Assembly: GCA_903901395.1 (NCBI GenBank)
Contig: CAIUQW010000232.1
Span: 1 to 5,598, forward strand
Direction of reading: 5' to 3'
Origin: an uncultured Chlorobiales bacterium
Lineage (GTDB): Bacteria > Bacteroidota > Chlorobiia > Chlorobiales > Chlorobiaceae
DNA length: 5,598 nt
Made by a program: the position numbers and the translations under genes. Below are positions 1 through 5,598 of this stretch, piece by piece (position 1 is the first letter of the stretch; every line of letters starts with the position of its first letter). The notes below the pieces were generated by a model that saw nothing but the letters and a program-made list of their open reading frames with translations, made no database searches and was not told where the DNA came from.

Positions 1-1478
1 CCAACCCGTTCCCGGCGATCATGGGCCGCATCTGCCCGCACCCGTGCCAAAGCAAGTGCAACCGCGGCGTGCATGACGAAAGCGTGGCGATCAACGCCGT
101 CGAGCAGGTGATCGGCAACTACGCCATCGCCAGCAACCTCAAACTCAAAGGCCCCGGCGCTGATACCGGCAAACGAGTCGCCATCATCGGCGGCGGTCCC
201 GCCGGACTCTCCGCCGCCTACCAGCTTCGCCGCAAAGGCCACGCGGTGACGATTTACGACGCCAACGAAAAGCTCGGCGGCATGGTGCTCTACGGCATCA
301 TGGGCTACCGGGTGGATCGCAAGGTGCTCGAAGCTGAAATTGGCCGCATCATCGAGCTCGGCGTCGAGACGAAGATGGGCGTGACGATCGGCAAAGACAT
401 CACGCTCGAACAGCTCGAAGCCGAATACGACGCAGTCTTCATCGGCGTCGGAGCGCAGAAAGGGCGCGGCCTGCCCGTGCCCGGCTTTGAAGGCACGCCC
501 GGAGCGACCAACGCCATCGACTTCCTCAGAAATTACGAAGTGATGGGCGACGACGTGCCGGTGGGCAAGAAGGTGGTCGTCATCGGCGACGGCAACGTGG
601 CGATGGACGTCGCCAGACTCGCGCTCAGGCTCGGCTCCGAGGCCGCCATCGTCTCCGGCGTGCCGCGCGAAGAGATGGCCTGCTTCGCGGACGAATACAA
701 CGACGCCGTCAAAGAGGGCGCGGAGATGCACTTCCTCGCTGGCACGGCTGAAATCCTCGGCGGCCAGAGCGGCGTCACCGGCCTGCGTTGTACGAAGATG
801 GTCAAAAAGCAGAAGGGCGAAGATGGGTGGAACTCGCCGATTCCGTTCCTGCGCTACAAGAGCACCGACGAGAGCTTCGTCGTCGAAGCGGACATGGTGG
901 TTGCAGCCATCGGCCAGGCGACCGACCTCGGCTGCCTCGGCACGGCGGCAAGCGGCCCGTGGCTCAAGGTGGATCGCAACTTCCGCATTCCCGGACGCGA
1001 CAAACTCTTCGGCGGCGGCGACGCCCTGAAGGTCGATCTCATCACGACGGCGGTGGGCCACGGACGCAAGGCCGCGGCATCGATCGACGCCTTCCTGAAC
1101 GGCGAAGCGATGCCCGAGTATCCGTACCGCGAGATCACCAAGCCGCACAAGCAGGACTTGCTCTACTTCCAGCACACGCCGCAGGCAAAACGCAGCCACA
1201 TCGAGCCGGAGGTGGTCGTCGGCAACCACGACGAACTGCTCGTGGCGCTCAGTCCCGACGAGGCGCTCACCGAATCGAAACGGTGCATGAGTTGCGGCTT
1301 CTGCTTCGACTGCAAGCAGTGCGTCTCGTTCTGCCCGCAGGAAGCGATCACGCGCTACCGCGACAACCCGGCAGGCGAAAAAGTCTATACCAACTACTCC
1401 AAATGCGTCGGCTGCCACCTCTGCTCCCTGGTCTGCCCCTGCGGCTACATCCAGATGGGCATGGGAGATGGACTGTAA
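1..1478 (+). CDS. dsrL: DsrL, iron-sulfur flavoprotein oxidoreductase (5' end outside window)
   Basis: This is the 3' part of a gene that begins before the window. The frame is open from base 3 and reads NPFPAI before the first Met at 21, so that Met is internal. Residues below are counted from it. A cysteine cluster CPHPCQSKC (5-13) is the N-terminal Fe-S motif of the GltD/dihydropyrimidine dehydrogenase type. GGGPAG (57-62) marks the FAD fold, IGDGNVAMD (188-196) the pyridine-nucleotide fold, and GGGDA (331-335) the second FAD contact. The C-terminus carries two 4Fe-4S motifs of the form CxxCxxCxxxCP (Cys 428/431/434/438 and 462/465/468/472), plus extra cysteines at 422 and 425. The C-terminal ferredoxin part and the dsrEFH genes directly downstream distinguish it from plain glutamate synthase small subunit. 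Known family role: cytoplasmic partner of reverse DsrAB, passing electrons from sulfur oxidation to NAD(P)+. GltD-like annotation is the main alternative. Confidence 0.93.
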   Translation, partial: NPFPAIMGRICPHPCQSKCNRGVHDESVAINAVEQVIGNYAIASNLKLKGPGADTGKRVAIIGGGPAGLSAAYQLRRKGHAVTIYDANEKLGGMVLYGIMGYRVDRKVLEAEIGRIIELGVETKMGVTIGKDITLEQLEAEYDAVFIGVGAQKGRGLPVPGFEGTPGATNAIDFLRNYEVMGDDVPVGKKVVVIGDGNVAMDVARLALRLGSEAAIVSGVPREEMACFADEYNDAVKEGAEMHFLAGTAEILGGQSGVTGLRCTKMVKKQKGEDGWNSPIPFLRYKSTDESFVVEADMVVAAIGQATDLGCLGTAASGPWLKVDRNFRIPGRDKLFGGGDALKVDLITTAVGHGRKAAASIDAFLNGEAMPEYPYREITKPHKQDLLYFQHTPQAKRSHIEPEVVVGNHDELLVALSPDEALTESKRCMSCGFCFDCKQCVSFCPQEAITRYRDNPAGEKVYTNYSKCVGCHLCSLVCPCGYIQMGMGDGL

Positions 1479-1510
1479 TTTTACTTCAACCTCTCAAGAA
1501 AGAACCGACG

Positions 1511-1870
1511 ATGAACATAGGAATTCTGCTCAAAGAGGGCCCTTACAACCATCAGGCGTCCGACACGGCATACAAGTTCGCCGAGGCGGCCATCGCCAAA
1601 GGGCACAAAATCGATGCTGTTTTTCTCTACAATGACGGCGTCACCAACGTGACCAAACTTGGCGATCCGCCGCAGGACGATCGCAATATCGCCGCCCGCT
1701 GGAGCGAGCTGGCGCAGAAGAACGACTTCAAAGTGCTCGCCTGCATCGCCGCCTCGAAACGTCGCGGCATCAACGATGACGTGCTGATCGAAGGCAGTGA
1801 AATCACCGGCCTCGGCACGCTGACCGACATCGCAATCCGCAACGACAGACTTTTAACCTTCGGAGACTGA
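1511..1870 (+). CDS. dsrE: DsrE, sulfurtransferase subunit of DsrEFH
   Basis: A 119-residue DsrE/TusD family protein, the usual length. The start at 1511 gives the typical MNIGILLKEGPYNHQ beginning of the family. The same frame stays open upstream to 788, but that stretch runs through dsrL and reads as arginine-rich nonsense. A purine-rich AAGAAAG (1496-1502) is the only ribosome-binding candidate. Cys78, in LACIAASKRRGI, matches the sulfur-binding cysteine of the family by both motif and position. DsrEFH is a cytoplasmic complex that accepts sulfane sulfur (from TusA) as a persulfide on this cysteine and hands it to DsrC for oxidation by DsrAB. The gene follows dsrL by 32 bases and precedes dsrF by 2 bases, so cotranscription is very likely. 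Confidence 0.95.
   Translation: MNIGILLKEGPYNHQASDTAYKFAEAAIAKGHKIDAVFLYNDGVTNVTKLGDPPQDDRNIAARWSELAQKNDFKVLACIAASKRRGINDDVLIEGSEITGLGTLTDIAIRNDRLLTFGD
1862..1865 (+). promoter_or_regulatory. Ribosome binding site of dsrF inside the dsrE 3' end
   Basis: GGAG lies 7 bases before the dsrF ATG and inside the last codons of dsrE. It fixes the dsrF start at 1873 and suggests that translation of the two genes is coupled. Confidence 0.7.
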
Positions 1871-1872
1871 AC

Positions 1873-2241
1873 ATGGACACAGATATCAAGAAGATCATGC
1901 ATGTCATGCGCCGCGCTCCGCATGGTTCGATCTACACCTACGAAGGTCTCGAAATGATTCTGATCATGGCGGCTTACGAGCAGGATCTTTCCCTCGCGTT
2001 CATCGGTGATGGCGTCTATGCCCTGAAAAAGAATCAGGATACCGCCGGAATCGGCATCAAGGGCTTCTCCAGAACCTTCATGGCCCTCGAAGGGTACGAT
2101 GTGGAAAAACTCTACGTGGACCGGCAGTCACTCGAAGAGCGTGGCCTGACCGAAGATGACCTGGTTGTCGATGTCGAAGTCATGGAGGCCTCCGAGATCG
2201 GTCGATTGATGACCGAACAGGATGTCGTCATTCACCATTGA
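1873..2241 (+). CDS. dsrF: DsrF, subunit of the DsrEFH sulfur-carrier complex
   Basis: A 122-residue DsrF/TusC family protein. The N-terminal part MHVMRRAPHGSIYTYEGLE followed by a hydrophobic helix and LAFIGDGVYAL (about residues 41-51) is typical of the family. The protein contains no cysteine at all, so it cannot carry a persulfide itself. This agrees with a structural or scaffolding role beside DsrE and DsrH in the DsrE2F2H2 hexamer described for homologues. The GGAG at 1862-1865 and the 2-base gap after the dsrE stop support the start. The C-terminal third is acidic (EERGLTEDDLVVDVEV). A 64-base gap follows before dsrH. Confidence 0.93.
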   Translation: MDTDIKKIMHVMRRAPHGSIYTYEGLEMILIMAAYEQDLSLAFIGDGVYALKKNQDTAGIGIKGFSRTFMALEGYDVEKLYVDRQSLEERGLTEDDLVVDVEVMEASEIGRLMTEQDVVIHH

Positions 2242-2243
2242 TC

Positions 2244-2267
2244 CGGCTCGCGATTTTCCAAGAGCCG
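2244..2267 (+). other. Weak hairpin between dsrF and dsrH
   Basis: CGGCTC (2244-2249) can pair with GAGCCG (2262-2267) around a 12-base loop, just after the dsrF stop. No T-run follows, so it does not look like an intrinsic terminator. It could be an mRNA processing or stability element, or chance. Confidence 0.3.
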
Positions 2268-2305
2268 CATAACGAGCAAAGAACACAGAAACGGTAAGCG
2301 TTATC

Positions 2306-2602
2306 ATGTTACATACTATCAATAAATCACCGTTCGAAAACAATACCTTCGTCACCTGCGTCCGGTTCCTTCAGCCGGGCGATCCAGTGCTCTTCATCGA
2401 GGACGGCGTTTACGCAGTGCAGGCAGGCAACCGGTTCGGAGCGCTGATCCAGTCCGTGCTGAAGAAGAACAATCCGGTCTACGCGCTCAAGCCCGACCTC
2501 GATGCGCGTGGCATTTCCGCCATTGCCGAGGGGGTGAAGAGTGTTGATTATGCAGGATTTGTCGATCTGGTCGAAGAGCACCAGGTCAACAGCTGGCTGT
2601 AA
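2306..2602 (+). CDS. dsrH: DsrH, subunit of the DsrEFH sulfur-carrier complex
   Basis: A 98-residue DsrH/TusB family protein of normal length. The block GDPVLFIEDGVYAV (about residues 25-38) is the family signature, and the C-terminal SWL with a Trp next to the end is also typical. Cys18, in TFVTCVRFL, sits where the DsrH family cysteine is expected. In characterised systems DsrE Cys78 is the main active residue and the DsrH cysteine is less critical. The protein completes the cytoplasmic DsrEFH complex with the two preceding genes. The ATG at 2306 has only a weak purine stretch upstream (GGTAAG, 2293-2298). This is the last gene before a 229-base spacer, so the dsrL-EFH transcription unit may end here. 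Confidence 0.92.
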   Translation: MLHTINKSPFENNTFVTCVRFLQPGDPVLFIEDGVYAVQAGNRFGALIQSVLKKNNPVYALKPDLDARGISAIAEGVKSVDYAGFVDLVEEHQVNSWL

Positions 2603-2831
2603 TCCATGGGAAGTCTTGAGTTCGCCTCTATTTCGTTGTAAAACCTGACAGAGGTGTGGCGTACTTATTGGCGAAATTTTGGGCCTGTTTGCTTGTTTTG
2701 ATGGGGATATTTGACCGATAATTTATATATTTACAACCTTCTCTTAATTAGTAGCAACTCTTGGCAAGATCAATCGCAGGCGGGAACGTCAAGGTGGCTA
2801 TTGTTTTGTCTCAACACAAAGACCTTCATTT
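2603..2831. other. Intergenic spacer between dsrH and the tauE-like gene
   Basis: I see no convincing gene in this 229-base, AT-richer spacer. CCTCT (2625-2629) can pair with AGAGG (2650-2654), with one C-G and one G-T extension outward and a 20-base loop. Alternatively TTCGCC (2621-2626) can pair with GGCGAA (2670-2675), which is followed by ATTTT. The second arrangement has a 43-base loop, so neither is a standard intrinsic terminator, although one may act as a 3' end for the dsr transcript. The second half probably holds the promoter of the transporter genes. Confidence 0.5.
2711..2737 (+). promoter_or_regulatory. Possible promoter for the tauE-like gene
   Basis: TTGACC (2711-2716) resembles a sigma-70 -35 box. 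TACAAC (2732-2737) is a 4-of-6 match to a -10 box, with a short 15-base spacer, in an AT-rich stretch about 95 bases before the start codon. The match is modest and promoters of this phylum are poorly defined, so this is only a candidate. Confidence 0.22.
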
Positions 2832-3779
2832 ATGGGCTTGAAAAATGTCAGGGCCAGGTTATTACCAGGTGTTCTTGCCACATTGCTGTTTCTTATGCCC
2901 CGGCTTGCGTTAGCTTCAGGTGGCGCGCCTGCTGATACGACAGCCTGGTGGGTGTGGGTGCTCGGTCTTTTCGTCTTTACCTTTTTGCTCGGTATCGTGG
3001 CGGTCATCGCCGGTGTCGGCGGTGGCGTGCTCTATGTGCCGATTGTCAGCAGTTTCTTTCCTTTCCACATCGATTTCGTCCGCGGAACCGGACTTTTCGT
3101 GGCGCTTGCCGGAGCCTTGTCGGCTGGATCGCCGCTTTTGAGAAAAGGTCTCGCCAACCTCAAGCTCGCCCTCTCCATGTCACTGATCGGCTCGATGAGC
3201 TCCATTGCCGGAGCGCTGGTCGGTCTCGCCTTGCCGGAAAAAACCATTCAGATGGCTCTCGGCCTGACCATTCTCGGCATAACGGTCATCATGTTCCTGG
3301 CGAAAAACTCTGCCTATCCCCAGATCGGCCAGCCCGATGCCCTTTCCAAAGTGCTTCAGATTTATGGCATCTACTACGACGAGCATCTCAAAAAAGATGT
3401 TGACTGGCAGATTCATCGCACGCCGGTCGGCCTGGTACTCTTCACCCTGATCGGCTTCATGGCTGGCATGTTCGGGCTTGGCGCCGGATGGGCCAACGTT
3501 CCGGTCTTCAACCTCGTGCTGGGTGCGCCGCTGAGAGTCTCCGTCGCCACCAGTGTTTTCGTGCTCTCGATCAACGATACCGCCGCCGCCTGGGTCTACC
3601 TGCACAAAGGCGCGGTGCTCCCGCTTATCGCCGTGCCATCGGTCGCGGGCATGATGCTCGGCACGAAAATTGGTGCGAAACTGCTCACGAAAGTGCATAC
3701 CAACGTGGTGAGGCGGGTGGTCATCACCCTGCTTGCCGTCGCAGGTTTGCGTGCGCTTCTTAAGGGATTCGGAATCTGA
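2832..3779 (+). CDS. TauE/SafE family membrane transporter (sulfite/sulfonate export type)
   Basis: A 315-residue multi-pass inner-membrane protein. It has the two-fold repeat of the TauE/SafE family. The first half has VIAGVGGGVLYVPIV (about 58-72) followed by RGTGLFVALAGALSAG. The second has MFGLGAGWANVPVFNLVLG (about 213-231) followed by RVSVATSVFVLSINDTAAAW. Residues 1-28 look like a signal peptide or first helix, with an A-L-A motif at 26-28 before a polar stretch. The halves are joined by a hydrophilic loop (about 157-197). Family members are linked to export of sulfite, sulfoacetate or other sulfur compounds. Here the position between dsrEFH and sat suggests sulfite or a related anion, but the substrate cannot be read from sequence. 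There is no clear ribosome-binding site before 2832. No in-frame alternative start was seen in the roughly 45 bases upstream, and Met22 (2895) is a less likely alternative. Confidence 0.88.
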   Translation: MGLKNVRARLLPGVLATLLFLMPRLALASGGAPADTTAWWVWVLGLFVFTFLLGIVAVIAGVGGGVLYVPIVSSFFPFHIDFVRGTGLFVALAGALSAGSPLLRKGLANLKLALSMSLIGSMSSIAGALVGLALPEKTIQMALGLTILGITVIMFLAKNSAYPQIGQPDALSKVLQIYGIYYDEHLKKDVDWQIHRTPVGLVLFTLIGFMAGMFGLGAGWANVPVFNLVLGAPLRVSVATSVFVLSINDTAAAWVYLHKGAVLPLIAVPSVAGMMLGTKIGAKLLTKVHTNVVRRVVITLLAVAGLRALLKGFGI

Positions 3780-3790
3780 AATCGCATAAC

Positions 3791-4210
3791 ATGAAACAGG
3801 AAACAGTACACGCGGAGAAGGTGCAGATCGCCTATGCGGGGATTCTCGCAAAAGCGACCACGCTCGGCATCGCTCTGGTCGTTCTCGGTTATATCGTCTA
3901 TGTCTTCCAGTTGCTGCCGCTCTCCGTGCCGATCGATCAGGTTGCGGGAAACTGGCACCTGAGAGCCTCTGAATTTCATCACAAAGTTCCCGGCGCTCCA
4001 TCGGGCTGGAGCTGCTTCAGTCAGGCGGGAAAAGGGGATATGCTGAGCTACATCTCCATCATCTATCTCGGTATCGTCACCATGATGTGCCTTGTGGTAG
4101 CTGGTTTTGTGTTTTTGCGTGAAAAGAACGTGATCTACACCCTGTTTTCTTTCGCTCAGGTGGCGGTACTGGTTCTGGCCGCAGCCGGGATTGTCTCCGG
4201 CGGACACTGA
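3791..4210 (+). CDS. Small three-helix membrane protein, DUF1634-like
   Basis: A 139-residue protein that starts 11 bases after the transporter gene and is almost surely cotranscribed with it. Three hydrophobic segments are visible: about 22-44, 86-108 and 113-136. A polar loop at 45-85 holds several His and Trp residues and a Cys (HLRASEFHHKVPG, then GWSC at 72-75). The last two helices are separated by the short turn LREKNV. The size, topology, REK turn and position next to a TauE/SafE gene fit DUF1634 proteins, which are often found beside such transporters and are of unknown function. I assign this by pattern, not by a profile search. A role as accessory subunit of the transporter is inferred. 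No enzyme motif or haem-binding CxxCH is present. Confidence 0.8.
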   Translation: MKQETVHAEKVQIAYAGILAKATTLGIALVVLGYIVYVFQLLPLSVPIDQVAGNWHLRASEFHHKVPGAPSGWSCFSQAGKGDMLSYISIIYLGIVTMMCLVVAGFVFLREKNVIYTLFSFAQVAVLVLAAAGIVSGGH

Positions 4211-4215
4211 GTCCG
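4201..4215 (+). other. Short hairpin spanning the stop codon of the DUF1634-like gene
   Basis: CGGAC (4201-4205) pairs perfectly with GTCCG (4211-4215) around a 5-base loop that contains the TGA stop. CCGG at 4197-4200 and 4213-4216 offers a competing pairing. No T-run follows, so termination is unlikely. Confidence 0.3.
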
Positions 4216-4279
4216 GCAGAAACAGGATTACGGGAATCGAGCAGGTAAATCAATTCATACAACTTTATTCGTCAGCGCT

Positions 4280-4789
4280 ATGTCCGATACCAAAAAACTT
4301 GCGATCATCGCCTCCAAAGGGACGCTCGACTGGGCCTATCCTCCCTTCATCCTCGCTTCGACCGCCGCAGCGATGGATATGGAAGCCGTAGTATTTTTCA
4401 CCTTCTACGGTCTACCGCTGCTCAAGAAAGAGATCGACGCCAAGGTGACCCCGGTTGGCAATCCCGCCATGCCGATGAAGCTGCCGTTTGGCGGTAAAGA
4501 GATCGAGTCGATCAACTTGCCGATTCCGAATTTCTTATCGGGAAACATCCCCGGATTCGAAACGATGGCTACCATGATGATGAAGGAGACCTTCAAGAAA
4601 AAGGGTGTCGCCACTGTCGAGCAGCTTCGCGAGATGTGCCTCGAATCGGGCGTCAAGTTCATCGCCTGCCAGATGACGATGGAGGTGTTCGGATTCGACA
4701 AGTCGGAGTTCATCGAAGGCGTCGATTACGGCGGTGCGGCATCTTTTCTCGAATATGCGGCGGACGCCAATATTTCGCTCTTTATCTGA
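4280..4789 (+). CDS. dsrE2: DsrE2-type sulfur carrier protein
   Basis: A 169-residue member of the DsrE/DsrF-like superfamily, of the larger DsrE2 type. The N-terminus KKLAIIASKGTLDWAYPP is a beta strand plus turn typical of the fold. A hydrophobic stretch follows (about 20-48). The central part is rich in Met and Pro (NPAMPMKLPFGG, then a run of Met at 96-101). Near the C-terminus two cysteines lie in a C-x9-C arrangement (Cys120 in EMCLES, Cys130 in IACQMTMEVFGF), followed by EFIEGVDYGGAASFLEYA, a strong DsrE2 family signature. DsrE2 proteins are often encoded with rhodanese and TusA and take part in moving sulfane sulfur in the cytoplasm towards DsrEFH. Neither partner gene is within this window. 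The ATG at 4280 follows the upstream gene by 69 bases and lacks a clear ribosome-binding site. Confidence 0.87.
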   Translation: MSDTKKLAIIASKGTLDWAYPPFILASTAAAMDMEAVVFFTFYGLPLLKKEIDAKVTPVGNPAMPMKLPFGGKEIESINLPIPNFLSGNIPGFETMATMMMKETFKKKGVATVEQLREMCLESGVKFIACQMTMEVFGFDKSEFIEGVDYGGAASFLEYAADANISLFI

Positions 4790-4815
4790 TCGAAACAGAG
4801 CGACAGAAAGTGAAA

Positions 4816-4880
4816 CGACGCTTCCGGTTTTATGATTTATTTTGTATGATCATATAACTACCAATCGGAAGTTTGCGTCG
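4816..4880 (+). repeat. Interrupted inverted repeat with an inner palindrome
   Basis: CGACGC (4816-4821) pairs with GCGTCG (4875-4880). TTCCG (4822-4826) then pairs with CGGAA (4866-4870), leaving a 4-base bulge GTTT on the right side. A G-T pair and two T-A pairs continue the stem inward. The AT-rich apex contains the perfect 10-base palindrome TATGATCATA (4845-4854). An overlapping TATAAC (4853-4858) is a 5-of-6 match to a -10 box. It could be the 3' structure of the dsrE2 transcript or an operator/promoter region for sat. No T-run follows the right arm. Confidence 0.5.
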
Positions 4881-5071
4881 AGATATTCATGACTGCTCAA
4901 CGAACGGAAAGATAAGGCTTTAGCGGCGCAGACGCTGCCAGTTCCGGAGTTGATCAAAGGTTTTATTTGCGGTTCAGTGACGTCCCAAGCAGGAAGAGAG
5001 GCTGGAATTTTTATCTGTCAGTCGTTCTTTGACGGCTTGTTTCCGCAAGATTCTCAACAACATATTCTAAC

Positions 5072-5076
5072 AAGGA
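5072..5076 (+). promoter_or_regulatory. Ribosome binding site of sat
   Basis: AAGGA lies 5 bases before the ATG at 5082 and supports that start. It is the clearest ribosome-binding site in the second half of the window. Confidence 0.7.
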
Positions 5077-5081
5077 ATCTC

Positions 5082-5598
5082 ATGGCGTTAGTCAATCCAC
5101 ACGGAAAGGATAAGGTGTTAAAACCGCTGCTGCTCGCCGGTGACGAGTTGCAGAGAGAGATCGAACGGGCGAAATCCATGAAGCAGGTGCGCCTCTCTTC
5201 GCGCGAGACTGGCGACCTGATCATGCTCGGTATTGGCGGTTTCACTCCGCTGACCGGCTTCATGGGTCAGGCCGACTGGAAGGGCAGCGTCGAAACCTGC
5301 ACGATGGCCGATGGCACCTTCTGGCCGATTCCGATCACCCTTTCGACTTCGCAGGCAGAGGCCGACGCCATTTCCATCGGCGAAGAGGTTGCGCTCATCG
5401 ACGACGAGTCCGGCGAGCTGATGGGCAGCATGAAGATCGAGGAGAAATACTCCATCGACAAAGGCCACGAGTGTCGTGAAGTCTTCAAGACCGACGATAT
5501 CAAGCACCCCGGCGTGCAGATGGTGATGAACCAGGGCGACATCAACCTCGCAGGCCCGGTCAAGGTGTTCAGCGAAGGCTCCTTCCCGAAGGAGTTCG
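5082..5598 (+). CDS. sat: Sat, dissimilatory ATP sulfurylase (3' end outside window)
   Basis: The first 172 codons of sulfate adenylyltransferase, open to the window end. The start [12 protein letters not shown] is backed by AAGGA 5 bases before it. The N-terminal PUA-like domain is recognisable by [22 protein letters not shown] (about residues 40-61) and FWPIPITLS (80-88), both strongly conserved in the family. The catalytic domain, with its HxxH-type nucleotide-binding motifs, lies beyond the window, so the active site cannot be checked. In sulfur oxidisers the cytoplasmic enzyme works in the direction APS + pyrophosphate to ATP + sulfate, after APS reductase forms APS from sulfite. In green sulfur bacteria sat is commonly followed by aprBA and qmoABC, which would lie downstream here. 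That is prior knowledge, not seen in this window. Confidence 0.96.
   Translation, partial: MALVNPHGKDKVLKPLLLAGDELQREIERAKSMKQVRLSSRETGDLIMLGIGGFTPLTGFMGQADWKGSVETCTMADGTFWPIPITLSTSQAEADAISIGEEVALIDDESGELMGSMKIEEKYSIDKGHECREVFKTDDIKHPGVQMVMNQGDINLAGPVKVFSEGSFPKEF

Larger units (their letters stand above)
4790..5081. other. Intergenic leader region upstream of sat
   Basis: This 292-base spacer is AT-richer than the genes and contains no ORF I would defend. It holds the long inverted repeat at 4816-4880. It also holds a small hairpin candidate, GCAG (4928-4931) with CTGC (4935-4938) around ACG. A TTGACG at 5029-5034 resembles a -35 box but has no good -10 at normal spacing. Near the 3' end is the sat ribosome-binding site. 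I recognise no known riboswitch or tRNA. Confidence 0.5.

Noticed and set aside
788..1510. A 241-codon open frame running into dsrE from within dsrL
   Set aside because: It overlaps well-supported dsrL in another frame, is arginine/proline-rich as expected from shifted GC-rich codons, and the recognisable DsrE protein begins at 1511.
2621..2680. TTCGCC/GGCGAA followed by ATTTT as an intrinsic terminator for the dsr transcript
   Set aside because: The stem is only 6 bp with a 43-base loop and a short T-run. It was kept only as a note in the spacer description.
2711..2935. A short + strand frame starting with TTG in the spacer before the transporter
   Set aside because: It has no ribosome-binding site, shows no recognisable domain, and runs about 100 bases into the transporter gene in another frame.
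3180..4001. A 273-codon minus-strand open frame opposite the transporter and DUF1634-like genes
   Set aside because: It lies across two genes with clear membrane-protein signatures on the + strand, and its composition (Arg/His/Asp-rich, low hydrophobicity) is that of an antisense shadow.
3596..4207. A 203-codon minus-strand open frame
   Set aside because: It is antisense to the same two genes, has no recognisable motif, and overlaps the previous shadow in another frame.
5029..5068. TTGACG with TATTCT as a promoter directly before sat
   Set aside because: The gap between the boxes is 28 bases, far from the usual 16-18, and TATTCT would start transcription on top of the ribosome-binding site.
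5118..5563. Two minus-strand open frames opposite sat
   Set aside because: The + strand frame is an unmistakable ATP sulfurylase N-terminus, so these are shadows.
1..5598. CRISPR arrays, insertion sequences, tRNA or rRNA genes
   Set aside because: I saw no regularly spaced direct repeats, transposase motifs, terminal repeats or RNA gene signatures on either strand.

Overview
The window looks like part of the sulfur-oxidation gene set of a green sulfur bacterium (Chlorobi, Chlorobaculum/Chlorobium-like). This is inferred from gene content and protein similarity by eye, not from a database search. All seven genes lie on the + strand. Six of them can be tied to reduced-sulfur metabolism and the seventh, a small membrane protein, by position. 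The coding DNA is fairly GC-rich, with short AT-richer spacers before the tauE-like gene and before sat.

Region by region. Positions 1-1478 hold the 3' part of dsrL, an FAD/NAD(P) oxidoreductase with iron-sulfur motifs at both ends of the visible part. Then come dsrE (1511-1870), dsrF (1873-2241) and dsrH (2306-2602), the three subunits of the DsrEFH sulfur-carrier complex. A 229-base spacer without a convincing gene follows. Next is a tight pair, a TauE/SafE-type membrane transporter (2832-3779) and a small three-helix membrane protein resembling DUF1634 (3791-4210). After these comes a DsrE2-type protein (4280-4789) with a C-x9-C cysteine pair. A 292-base spacer contains a long interrupted inverted repeat. 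The window ends inside sat, dissimilatory ATP sulfurylase (5082 onward).

How the genes fit together. From established knowledge of the reverse-Dsr pathway, DsrE2, TusA and DsrEFH pass sulfane sulfur to DsrC. DsrAB oxidises it to sulfite, and DsrL links DsrAB electrons to pyridine nucleotide. Sulfite is then oxidised through APS, and Sat releases sulfate and ATP. The TauE-like transporter sits between the sulfite-producing and sulfite-consuming halves, so it may move sulfite or another sulfur oxyanion or organosulfur compound across the membrane. That role is inferred.

The most notable points are that dsrH is followed by a transporter module and not by the dsrTMKJOP genes expected in many sulfur oxidisers, the conserved-looking transporter/DUF1634-like pair, and the inverted repeat upstream of sat. 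The individual enzyme families are known; I see no clearly new enzymatic system here.
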